Of a stretch of DNA of 10,913 nucleotides, positions 4,512-10,792 are shown one piece after another (within the stretch, counting starts at the first letter, position 1; every line of letters starts with the position of its first letter). A model generated the notes under the pieces. That model was not told the origin of the DNA and searched no databases. It saw only the letters and a list, made by a program, of their open reading frames with translations. The stretch is from an uncultured Candidatus Melainabacteria bacterium (lineage in GTDB: Bacteria; Cyanobacteriota; Vampirovibrionia; Gastranaerophilales; Gastranaerophilaceae). The stretch covers positions 1 to 10,913 of the forward strand of contig CAKVIC010000021.1 in NCBI GenBank assembly GCA_934754655.1, written 5' to 3'. Both the position numbers and the translations under genes were made by a program.

Positions 4512-5317
4512 AAAAAGAACGCTTAGATAAAGTTTTAGTAGATTTAGGTTATTTTGAAAACAAAAGTAAAGCTTCTGCTGCGATACTTGCAGGCAATGTT
4601 AAAATTGGCACAGAAGTTATTACAAAAGCCGGTTATCAAATTGACACTTCTAAAGAATACGATTTTAATATTAAAACAATGCCTTATGTATCTCGAGGCG
4701 GATTCAAGTTAAAAAAAGCACTTGATACTTTTAATGTAGAAATTAAAGACCGAATTTGTTTTGATGCAGGGGCTTCAACTGGCGGATTTACAGATTGTTT
4801 ATTGCAAAATGGAGCTAAATTCGTTTATGCAGTAGATGTCGGCTATGGACAATTAGACTGGAAAATTAGAAGTTCTGAAAAAGTTAAAACAATTGAAAAA
4901 ACGAATTTAAAAATTTGCAATTTTAATGATATTTATTCTAAAAATGAACCTGTTGCAGATTTATTAGTTTCTGATTTATCTTTTATTTCTCTTGAAAAAG
5001 TTTTACCAAATCTAAAAACGTTACTTAATCCGAATTTCCATGAAATAGTTTGCCTCATAAAACCGCAGTTTGAAGCCGGAAAAGAATTTGTAGAAAAAGG
5101 GGGCGTTGTTAGAGATAAAAATGTTCATGAACAAGTTATTAATAATGTTGTAAACTGCGTAAAATCTTTAGACTATGCAATTAAAGGGTTAACTTATTCT
5201 TCAATAAAAGGCCCTGCCGGAAATATTGAATACTTGATATGGTTTTCAACCGAAAATATAGAGGATAATTATTCTGATATAAAAGATTTGGTTGAAGAAG
5301 CACACAAAAATTTATAA
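4508..5317 (+). CDS. tlyA: TlyA family rRNA 2'-O-methyltransferase
   Basis: SAM-dependent methyltransferase of the TlyA/hemolysin A family; studied members methylate cytidine 2'-O in 16S (C1409) and 23S (C1920) rRNA, and loss gives capreomycin resistance. An S4 RNA-binding domain covers residues 1-60 (ERLDKVLVDLGYFENKSKA). The linker YVSRGGFKLKKAL (60-72) leads to the SAM motif DAGASTGGFTDCLL (86-99) and AVDVGYGQLDWK (108-119). The likely catalytic tetrad is Lys67, Asp156 (SDLSFIS), Lys185 (IKPQFEAG) and Glu241 (GNIEYLIWF). Its 269 aa is full length. Whether it methylates one or both subunits cannot be read here. It is the last gene of the run; its final codons overlap the stop of the convergent symporter gene, with no terminator between. 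Confidence 0.92.
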   Translation: MKKERLDKVLVDLGYFENKSKASAAILAGNVKIGTEVITKAGYQIDTSKEYDFNIKTMPYVSRGGFKLKKALDTFNVEIKDRICFDAGASTGGFTDCLLQNGAKFVYAVDVGYGQLDWKIRSSEKVKTIEKTNLKICNFNDIYSKNEPVADLLVSDLSFISLEKVLPNLKTLLNPNFHEIVCLIKPQFEAGKEFVEKGGVVRDKNVHEQVINNVVNCVKSLDYAIKGLTYSSIKGPAGNIEYLIWFSTENIEDNYSDIKDLVEEAHKNL

Positions 5318-6784
5318 ATGCTTAACTATTGAATTTACAATATTATAACGCGTACAATATCGTTTTAACTCTTTAATAACAATATTTGATAAAGAAAATA
5401 CTGCAATCAAATTTGGAACAGCAAGAAATAAAGTTACCGCATCTGATAAATTTATAATTGATTTAAAATTCATAGCAGACCCGATTACAATAAATATACA
5501 ATATAAGGCTTGAAAAATTCGAGTTTTACAAGTTGAGTTTCCAAACAAAAAATTCCACGCTTTTAAACCGTAATATGAGCCACAAAGCATTGTGGATAAG
5601 ACAAAACAACTTGCCATAATCGTTAATAAAATTGGATAAGATGGACAAATTGTGGCGAATGCTTTTGAAGTTAATTCTATTCCGGCTATTCCATCTACTG
5701 TTAAATAAGCTTTTGAAACAACTATAACAAACGCAGTCGCAACACCAACAATAACAGTATCTACAAACGGTTGTAACATAGAAATAAACGCTTGTTCAAC
5801 AGGTTTGTTTGTATTTACGGCGCTAAAAGCAATTGGTGCCGTGCCTAAACCGGATTCATTCGCAAACATTGCACGTCTGAAACCCCAAAACATGCACGCG
5901 AACGCGCCACCAGCCATAGCTCTTGGTTCAAATGCTTCTTTTAAAATTGTTACAATTGTTTCCGGTAAATGCCCAATATTTACCAAACAAACTAAAAACG
6001 CACTCGCAACATAAAGTGTACACATTACAGGGGTGATTTTTGAGGTTAATTTTCCTATAGCTTTTATTCCGCCAATAATAGTAAACCAAGTGATAATTGC
6101 AACAATTAAACCCAAAATCCAACCATTATTTGCAAAAACACTATTTTCGCCACCCGTTATTTCTGTAAATTGAGCAGTCATAGCGTTTATTTGAAACAAA
6201 TTCCAACCGCCAATCATTGCAAAAATACAACAAATCGCATAAATCTTAGCAAGCAAAGGTGCAAAATTTTTAGAATACTTTCCTCTTAAACCGGCTAATA
6301 TATAATACATCGGGCCACCTGATACAGTTCCGTCTGCATTTGTTTTTCTAAACCTAACACCTAAAAGTACTTCTGAAAATTTTAGCGCCATTGATAATAA
6401 TCCTGCAACTATCATCCAAAATATAACGCCTGCTCCACCGATAGAAACAGCCGCAGCTGAGCCTGCAATATTTCCGATTCCGGCGGAAGCAGAAATCGTT
6501 GCACTTAATGCCTGAAATGAAGATACTTCGCCCTTTTTCTTGCGTTGATAATCAGTATCATTTTGATACTTGTATTTATTAGTTATTAATTTTATTGCGT
6601 GTTTAAATCCCCATACTCCAATAAAACCTGTTCTTATTGTAAAAAATATAGCAGCAAAAACGAGCAACAAGACTAATAATTCAACTTTTACTCCAAAAAT
6701 TGTAATTGTTGAAAAAATTATACCTGAAATTTTATCGGCTACAGGTGACAATAAGCTATCTATAATGGCATCTATATTATTCAT
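5312..6784 (-). CDS. AGCS family sodium:alanine/glycine symporter
   Basis: Inner-membrane Na+- (or H+-) coupled transporter of alanine or glycine (AGCS/DAACS-type, AlsT/DagA/AgcS relatives); LeuT-like fold with about 10-11 helices. Family blocks are visible: FTIRTGFIGVWGFKHAI near the N-terminus, SIGGAGVIFWMIVAGLLSMA with KFSEVLLGVRFR, SGGPMYYIL, then the highly conserved RRAMFANESGLGTAPIAFSA followed by PVEQAFISMLQPFVDT, and the C-terminal GSYYGLKAWNFLFG. The 490-aa length is normal to slightly long. It is transcribed alone, towards tlyA, and overlaps its end by 6 nt. No Shine-Dalgarno precedes the ATG; an extended -10 ends 10 nt upstream, suggesting a leader of only a few bases. Substrate preference between alanine and glycine cannot be set from motifs alone. 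Confidence 0.93.
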   Translation of the reverse strand: MNNIDAIIDSLLSPVADKISGIIFSTITIFGVKVELLVLLLVFAAIFFTIRTGFIGVWGFKHAIKLITNKYKYQNDTDYQRKKKGEVSSFQALSATISASAGIGNIAGSAAAVSIGGAGVIFWMIVAGLLSMALKFSEVLLGVRFRKTNADGTVSGGPMYYILAGLRGKYSKNFAPLLAKIYAICCIFAMIGGWNLFQINAMTAQFTEITGGENSVFANNGWILGLIVAIITWFTIIGGIKAIGKLTSKITPVMCTLYVASAFLVCLVNIGHLPETIVTILKEAFEPRAMAGGAFACMFWGFRRAMFANESGLGTAPIAFSAVNTNKPVEQAFISMLQPFVDTVIVGVATAFVIVVSKAYLTVDGIAGIELTSKAFATICPSYPILLTIMASCFVLSTMLCGSYYGLKAWNFLFGNSTCKTRIFQALYCIFIVIGSAMNFKSIINLSDAVTLFLAVPNLIAVFSLSNIVIKELKRYCTRYNIVNSIVKHL

Positions 6785-6794
6785 TGCAAAAATA

Positions 6795-6803
6795 ATGATA
6801 TCA
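6795..6803 (-). promoter_or_regulatory. Extended -10 promoter of the symporter
   Basis: On the minus strand TG-A-TATCAT ends 10 nt before the start codon, giving an expected leader of about 3 nt. It resembles the elements before tcdA and tatD. Confidence 0.45.
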
Positions 6804-6843
6804 CAAAAATATTTGTAGAAAAATTTTAAACTTAAAAAATATC

Positions 6844-6875
6844 AAAAAACAAAAAACTTGTCGCAATGCGACAAG
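6844..6875 (-). terminator. Terminator of a short minus-strand transcript
   Basis: On the minus strand ACTTGTCGC-ATT-GCGACAAGT is a perfect 9-bp stem followed by TTTTTTG and a second T run. On the plus strand there is no T run after the stem. It lies upstream of the symporter promoter and therefore ends a separate minus-strand RNA. Confidence 0.75.
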
Positions 6876-6965
6876 TCCAACTATTACAAATCTCCTTAAA
6901 ATTTTTATTTTTTATAAAACTCTCAAGCTTATCTTTTAAAATGAATACTATATAATTGATTTGTT

Positions 6966-7034
6966 TTAATAAAATGATTTGTGTTGTTTGTTTAAAATGT
7001 CCTTATATTGACTCTCCCCAAGTCTTGTAGCCAT
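6966..7034 (-). CDS. Possible 22-aa small ORF in a short transcript
   Basis: Twelve to seventeen bases after a -10 TATAAT (complement of 7051-7056) the minus strand has AAAGGAG and then ATG, opening a 22-codon frame MATRLGESQYKDILNKQHKSFY. The peptide is polar and basic, with no membrane segment. The Shine-Dalgarno is only 2 nt from the ATG, too close for efficient use, so this could equally be a non-coding RNA. A second AAGGAGAT occurs downstream at 6892-6899 (minus) with no useful ORF. The whole RNA would span about 7044 to 6850, around 195 nt. Confidence 0.25.
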   Translation of the reverse strand: MATRLGESQYKDILNKQHKSFY

Positions 7035-7050
7035 CACTCCTTTCGATTAC

Positions 7051-7056
7051 ATTATA
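7051..7056 (-). promoter_or_regulatory. -10 of the short minus-strand transcript
   Basis: Perfect TATAAT on the minus strand; the -35 position (TTAAAA, 17 bp upstream) is weak. It pairs with the terminator at 6844-6875 to define a transcription unit. Confidence 0.4.
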
Positions 7057-7099
7057 ATAATATTCCTTATTTTTTTTAACTTCAAGTAAACTTTTTCGA

Positions 7100-7142
7100 A
7101 AAAAAATTTACAATTGACCATGCCACGCATGACTATTGTAAA
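7100..7142 (-). terminator. Imperfect hairpin with T tract, terminator or operator
   Basis: TTTACAAT (7107-7114) and CATGC (7119-7123) pair with GCATG (7127-7131) and ATTGTAAA (7135-7142), with a 4/3-nt internal loop. On the minus strand it is followed by eight T (complement of 7099-7106), like a terminator, although no gene drives transcription into it from that side. It could instead be an operator between the divergent units. The remaining 7143-7260 is extremely AT-rich, with nothing recognised. Confidence 0.4.
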
Positions 7143-7264
7143 AAAATTTAATTTTACAAAAATTTACCAAAAATATCGTCAAAAAACTTCAAAAAAATAT
7201 TGACAAAATTTATTGAGCTAAATAATAAATAAAACCAAATAAAAGGCTTGCCATTTATACATTT

Positions 7265-7294
7265 TTCAAGTATCATTGATAAGCGGGATAAAAT
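7265..7294 (+). promoter_or_regulatory. Probable promoter of the yebC-ybaB-recR operon
   Basis: TTCAAG (7265-7270), an 18-bp spacer and TAAAAT (7289-7294), leaving a leader of about 45 nt with AGGA at 7334-7337. A consensus TTGACA farther upstream (7200-7205) has only a poor -10 at the right distance. Confidence 0.35.
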
Positions 7295-7344
7295 AGTATC
7301 GAATATTTAATGCCCTAAAAATATCAGATTATGAGGAAATTTTT

Positions 7345-8097
7345 ATGAGTGGACATTCAAAGTGGTCAACAATAAAACACAAAAAAGCAAAAACAGATTC
7401 TTTAAGGGCTGCTGAATTTCAAAAGTTTTCAAGAGAACTCATTGTTGCAGCAAAGCTCGGTGGTGGTGATCCTGCCGGAAATTTTAGACTTAGAACTGCA
7501 GTTGAAAAAGCCAAAGCTGCCGGACTTCCAAATGATAATATCAAACGCGCAATAGAAAAGGGTTGTGGCGCCGGAAATAACGAAAATTACGAAGAAATGA
7601 TTTATGAAGGATACGCGGCAGGCGGTGTTGCAGTTGTAATAGAAGCCATGACTGATAACAAAAATCGTACAGCAGGAGATATTAGAAGCTATTTCACAAA
7701 ATTTAACGGTAACTTAGGCGAAACCGGCTGTGTCGGTTGGATGTTTGACAAAAAAGGTTGCATAACTTTTAAATCTGATGAAATAGACTTTGATAAATTG
7801 TTTGAAGCTGCAATTAATCTTGATGCTGAAGATATTATTGAAGAAGATGATGAAATAAAAGTTTACACTTCTTTTGAAAATCTTCAAGCTATAACAGAAG
7901 GTTTAGAAGCTGAAGGTTATAAATCTGTAACCGCAGAATTTACAAGAATTCCACAAAACACAATTGAAATAACTGATGAAAAAACCGCAACTAATATTAT
8001 GAGATTGTTAAACAAATTAGAAGAACACGATGACGTTCAAAATGTTTATGCAAACTTTGATATTGATGATGAATTGATGGAAAAATTAGACGTATAA
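7345..8097 (+). CDS. yebC: YebC/PmpR family translation or transcription factor
   Basis: Cytoplasmic YebC-family protein. Members were described as DNA-binding regulators and, more recently, as ribosome-associated factors that relieve stalling at proline-rich stretches (YebC/YeeI, mitochondrial TACO1). The signature N-terminus SGHSKWSTIKHKKAKTD (2-18) is perfect, followed by RELIVAAKLGGGDPAGNFRLR, KAKAAGLPNDNIKRAIEKG and YEGYAAGGVAVVIEAMTDNKNRT. The C-terminal part has the acidic INLDAEDIIEED and IPQNTIEI. The 250-aa length is complete. Its ATG follows AGGA at 7-nt spacing. It leads an operon with ybaB (21-nt gap) and recR; in other bacteria yebC often lies by ruvC instead, and no ruv gene is visible here. 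Confidence 0.95.
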   Translation: MSGHSKWSTIKHKKAKTDSLRAAEFQKFSRELIVAAKLGGGDPAGNFRLRTAVEKAKAAGLPNDNIKRAIEKGCGAGNNENYEEMIYEGYAAGGVAVVIEAMTDNKNRTAGDIRSYFTKFNGNLGETGCVGWMFDKKGCITFKSDEIDFDKLFEAAINLDAEDIIEEDDEIKVYTSFENLQAITEGLEAEGYKSVTAEFTRIPQNTIEITDEKTATNIMRLLNKLEEHDDVQNVYANFDIDDELMEKLDV

Positions 8098-8118
8098 GTA
8101 TATAGGAGGACAACGACT

Positions 8119-8454
8119 ATGATGAACATGATGAATATGATGAAACAAGCACAAAATATTCAAAAAAAATTGATGTCAGCGCAAGAAGAGCTTGCTAGTA
8201 TGAACATTTCAGCTGATTCTGGTAATGGTTCTGTACAAGTTGTTTGTGATGGTAAAGGGATTTTTAAATCAATAAAATTATCACCAGAAGCTATTAATCC
8301 GGAAAATCCATCTTCTGTTTCAAAAGATGATATTGAAATGTTGGAAGATTTAATTTCTTCAGCAATGAAAACTGCAACTGAAAAATCAAAATCAGAAATG
8401 GAAGCAAAAATGAAATCAGTTACCGGCGGAGTTAACATTCCAGGTTTGATGTAA
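8119..8454 (+). CDS. ybaB: YbaB/EbfC family nucleoid-associated protein
   Basis: Small dimeric DNA-binding protein (111 aa, normal length) with tweezer-like fold, linked to nucleoid organisation and recombination repair. The N-terminal helix is Met-rich with a repeat (MMNMMNMMKQAQNIQKKL), followed by SAQEELASM, the strand segment GNGSVQVVCDGKGIFKSIKLSPE, and a C-terminal helix with the typical Gly-rich end TGGVNIPGLM. The Shine-Dalgarno AGGAGG (8104-8109) fits the ATG at 8119, 9 nt away; the next ATG at 8122 is also possible. The pairing ybaB-recR is the conserved arrangement that follows dnaX in many bacteria; here yebC takes the dnaX place. Confidence 0.93.
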   Translation: MMNMMNMMKQAQNIQKKLMSAQEELASMNISADSGNGSVQVVCDGKGIFKSIKLSPEAINPENPSSVSKDDIEMLEDLISSAMKTATEKSKSEMEAKMKSVTGGVNIPGLM

Positions 8455-8458
8455 TAAG

Positions 8459-8492
8459 AAAGGATTGCGTTTTTAACTTACGCAAAGAAAAA
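8459..8492 (+). promoter_or_regulatory. recR ribosome site bridged by a hairpin
   Basis: The only good Shine-Dalgarno, AAAGGA (8459-8464), lies 28 nt before the recR ATG, too far to work in a linear mRNA. TTGCGT (8465-8470) and ACGCAA (8480-8485) form a 6-bp hairpin immediately after it; folding this out leaves 7 nt to the ATG, an ideal distance. Confidence 0.35.
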
Positions 8493-9089
8493 ATGATTTA
8501 TCCAAAAGCAATAGCGACTTTGATAGAACAATTTCAAAAATTTCCATCCGTTGGTCCTAAATCGGCTCAACGGATGGCTTTTCAGATTTTGAAAATGCCA
8601 CTCAGCGAAGTCGAAAAATTCGCGAATTCAATAATTGAAGCAAAAAAAGAAACACGCACTTGCGAAATTTGTTTTAACATCTCAACTCAAAGCCCTTGTG
8701 AAATTTGTGAATCAAACAACAGAAATCGTTCAATTATTTGTGTTGTTGCAGAAACAAAAGATTTGATTGCAATTGAAAAAACAAATGAATACAAGGGACT
8801 TTACCACGTTTTGCAAGGTTTAATTTCTCCTATGGATGGTATTGGAGCTGAAGATATTCGCATAAAAGAACTTTTAAACCGCTTAACAAATGAAGAAGTG
8901 AGAGAAGTAATTCTTGCAATCTCGCCATCTGTTGAAGGCGAAGCTACAAGCTTATATTTAACAAAGTTAATCAAACCTTTTGGTATAAAAATCTCAAGGA
9001 TTGCATTCGGATTACCTGTCGGCGCTGATTTAGAATACGCAGACGAAGTTACTTTAGCAAAAGCGATTGAAGGACGACACGAGCTTTAA
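8493..9089 (+). CDS. recR: Recombination mediator RecR
   Basis: DNA clamp-like protein of the RecFOR pathway that helps load RecA on single-stranded gaps. The helix-hairpin-helix KFPSVGPKSAQRMAF (16-30) is followed by a C4 zinc finger (Cys57, Cys60, Cys69, Cys72) and a Toprim domain (ICVVAETKDLIAIE, about 82-95, Glu87; HVLQGLISPMDGIGAEDI, 105-122). The C-terminal motifs SPSVEGEAT and GLPVGADLEYADEVTLAKAIEGR are typical; the usual N-P-T-x-E-G-E-A-T is SPSVEGEAT. The length of 198 aa is full. Its coupling to ybaB is classical. Its stop codon interlocks with that of the opposing gene at 9086. Confidence 0.96.
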   Translation: MIYPKAIATLIEQFQKFPSVGPKSAQRMAFQILKMPLSEVEKFANSIIEAKKETRTCEICFNISTQSPCEICESNNRNRSIICVVAETKDLIAIEKTNEYKGLYHVLQGLISPMDGIGAEDIRIKELLNRLTNEEVREVILAISPSVEGEATSLYLTKLIKPFGIKISRIAFGLPVGADLEYADEVTLAKAIEGRHEL

Positions 9090-9892
9090 GAAACTTGTTT
9101 TTTAGGAACAAGGAATTTATAGATTGCAGCAAACCCAGCCCCACCAAGAACTGCACCAAGCCCTGTCGCTTTTAAAATACTGCCGACACGACCTTTGGCG
9201 TTTGTTTTTTTGATTATTTTAAAAACATCATCCGCCATGCCCTCTGGCTTAACCCATTTTTTCTTGTCTTTATCCCAACAAGATAAAATCTTATCTTCCA
9301 TATTATTAAAACAAACTTGATTTGTTTTTTCTAAACTTTCTTTAATTGTTTTTGTATGTTTTTTCAAACTTTTGTTATCCTTAATTGAATTAACAAATTC
9401 TTCAAGAGTTTGATTTGTATTTTTTTCAAAATCTTCTATAGCAATATTGTTTTCAGTCAATAAATTTAACAATTCATCATTAGTTTTTATTTTTCCTATT
9501 TTATTAATAACTGTATTTCTGGCATCATACCTTGCTTTTGCATCTCCGCCAGTTTTTTCGTAAATTTTTTCAAAAGTTTTTTTGATTTTTTTATCATCAA
9601 CTACGCCATCTTTAAACATTTCAGGCTTTTTAAACATCGAAATTACACCGCCGGTCAAACCACCAGCTACCATGCCACTAAACAATACTGGAATCGAAGA
9701 AGGTCCACTTGCCATTTTATAATGTCCGGATGGAGTGAAAGTGTCAGCTTCTAAATTATTTTGTATTCCAGGCGCGCTATTAACAGTATTTGCGAAAGGC
9801 ACACCATGAGAATCACATTGCGCGTTCCCACCTTGTTCATATTGTGACATTTCTTGACCAAAATTCATTGGCATTGAATAATAATTGACCAT
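9086..9892 (-). CDS. Two-helix membrane protein of unknown function
   Basis: No family recognised. The 268-aa protein has a polar, Asn/Gln/Ser/Met-rich N-terminal tail (1-63), a Gly-rich hydrophobic segment PVLFSGMVAGGLTGGVISMF (68-87) ending in KK, a long Lys/Glu/Asn-rich, probably helical middle (about 88-235, coiled-coil-like around 98-190), and a second Gly-rich hydrophobic segment (about 238-262, GLGAVLGGAGFAAIYKFLV) ending PKKQVS. Both segments carry GxxxG-type small-residue patterns, suited to helix packing. Basic residues after each segment suggest that the tails may lie in the cytoplasm. There is no signal peptide. GGAG with 6-nt spacing supports the start at 9892. Cys26, Cys194 and Cys205 are isolated. 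It is likely a lineage-specific protein; it could also be a peripheral or phage-like membrane protein. Confidence 0.7.
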   Translation of the reverse strand: MVNYYSMPMNFGQEMSQYEQGGNAQCDSHGVPFANTVNSAPGIQNNLEADTFTPSGHYKMASGPSSIPVLFSGMVAGGLTGGVISMFKKPEMFKDGVVDDKKIKKTFEKIYEKTGGDAKARYDARNTVINKIGKIKTNDELLNLLTENNIAIEDFEKNTNQTLEEFVNSIKDNKSLKKHTKTIKESLEKTNQVCFNNMEDKILSCWDKDKKKWVKPEGMADDVFKIIKKTNAKGRVGSILKATGLGAVLGGAGFAAIYKFLVPKKQVS

Positions 9893-9909
9893 ACTTTACT
9901 CCAAGCTTC

Positions 9910-9921
9910 TATACATGTATA
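9910..9921. promoter_or_regulatory. 12-bp palindrome in the promoter region
   Basis: TATACATGTATA is a perfect palindrome 18 bases upstream of the start codon at 9892. It overlaps the expected -10 region (TATACA or TATATA), so it may be an operator, but AT-rich palindromes arise by chance. Confidence 0.25.
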
Positions 9922-9952
9922 TAAAGTATTTTTTTATAAAAAAATTGCTAAA

Positions 9953-9999
9953 TTTTTACATCTTACTTAATAAAAATTTACATTAGAAGGATGTAAAAA
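9953..9999. repeat. 10-bp inverted repeat next to the direct repeat
   Basis: TTTTTACATC (9953-9962) is inverted as GATGTAAAAA (9990-9999). The right arm forms the end of the 19-bp direct repeat described for 9981-9999 and 10142-10160. Confidence 0.4.
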
Positions 10000-10031
10000 A
10001 GTTTGAAAAATGACAATTTTTCAGACTTTTT
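9996..10031 (-). terminator. 16-bp terminator hairpin
   Basis: Bases 9996-10011 pair with 10016-10031 as a 16-bp stem with a GACA loop, one pair being a T-G wobble. T runs follow on both strands (TTTTT on plus, TTTTTT on minus). It most likely ends transcription from the minus-strand gene at 10163-10792. Confidence 0.6.
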
Positions 10032-10053
10032 AAATCCGACCAAAGGTGTGTGA

Positions 10054-10091
10054 GATACAGGGTGTGTGCGGGATAGCACACACCCTGTATC
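10054..10091. other. Perfect 16-bp GC-richer hairpin
   Basis: GATACAGGGTGTGTGC (10054-10069) and its exact complement (10076-10091) enclose a GGGATA loop. No T run follows on either strand, so it is not a typical terminator. GGTGTGTG also occurs just upstream at 10045-10052. It stands out from the AT-rich surroundings. Confidence 0.6.
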
Positions 10092-10105
10092 GAAACCGTA
10101 CCCTA

Positions 10106-10142
10106 GAGTTTGCAGGAAAAATTTTAATTTTTTCGCAAACTC
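10106..10142. other. Two-part hairpin before the 3' end of the last gene
   Basis: GAGTTTGC (10106-10113) pairs with GCAAACTC (10135-10142); inside, AAAAATT and AATTTTT form a second stem across a short internal loop. It lies 20 nt beyond the stop of the minus-strand gene at 10163 and may be a weak terminator or mRNA end-stabiliser. Confidence 0.45.
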
Positions 10143-10162
10143 ATTAGAAAGATGTAAAAATG

Positions 10163-10792
10163 TTATTTATTAAAAATTTTACGACAATTACCGTGGTATT
10201 CAGCATTATTGTCAAAAACATAACAATCTTTTTCATTTACAAGTTCTGTATATTTATACATTTTACTTAATTCTTCTTCTGTTTCTGCAATAGTTGGATT
10301 TTTAGGCAAATCTTTAAATTCACGTCCCAATAACATGCTAACATTACCTTTAAAACGCCAAGTATCATCTTGCTTGATTTCAGGATATTTACCACAAACC
10401 ATAGATACCGGAATATTCTCCTTATCACAAATTTCTGCAGCTTCTAACGCAAAATTAATTCCACTGTTTGCGATTGCATCTTTTTCATCAAACCTTCCAC
10501 CTGCAATAAAAGCTTTTATATCATTATTTTTATTCATAAAGTTTGCTAAAAATTCATTAAAAATATTATTACAAACTTTTATAGGAAGTTTTAATGCATC
10601 AACAAAACAAATTGCATTTCTCTCTGGCGAATTTAATGCAACAAAAACATCTCTGTTAAGATTACTTACTGAAAATGGAGTAATTTTTGAATATTCTTGA
10701 TAAATCTTTCTCATCGGTAAATTATCTAAATTATAAACTTTATTAGTAAATGTTTCGTTTGTTTTAAATAAATAAATTCCTATGTTTTTCAT
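10163..10792 (-). CDS. Protein of unknown function, 209 aa
   Basis: No family recognised. Predicted soluble and mixed alpha/beta, with no signal peptide or membrane segment. Segments that could be conserved include NRDVFVALNSPERNAICFVDAL (47-67 region), IKAFIAGGRFDEKDAIANSG (92-111), ALEAAEICDKENIPVSMVCG (115-134) and DTWRFKGNVSMLLG (143-156). It contains six Cys (62, 74, 122, 133, 190, 203), a high number for a cytoplasmic protein of this genome. AAGGTGG about 9 nt upstream is an acceptable Shine-Dalgarno for the ATG at 10792. It is separated from the next minus-strand gene by hairpins, so it is probably its own transcript. Confidence 0.75.
   Translation of the reverse strand: MKNIGIYLFKTNETFTNKVYNLDNLPMRKIYQEYSKITPFSVSNLNRDVFVALNSPERNAICFVDALKLPIKVCNNIFNEFLANFMNKNNDIKAFIAGGRFDEKDAIANSGINFALEAAEICDKENIPVSMVCGKYPEIKQDDTWRFKGNVSMLLGREFKDLPKNPTIAETEEELSKMYKYTELVNEKDCYVFDNNAEYHGNCRKIFNK

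Larger units (their letters stand above)
9981..10160. repeat. Hairpin-rich block bounded by a 19-bp direct repeat
   Basis: CATTAGAAGGATGTAAAAA (9981-9999) recurs as CATTAGAAAGATGTAAAAA (10142-10160), one difference, 161 bp apart. Between them are three hairpins (9996-10031, 10054-10091, 10106-10142) and no ORF. The arrangement could be a small non-coding mobile element with target duplication, or a duplicated regulatory module between the two unknown genes. Confidence 0.45.

Noticed and set aside
10054..10091. Rho-independent terminator
   Set aside because: The stem is strong, but no T run follows on either strand.
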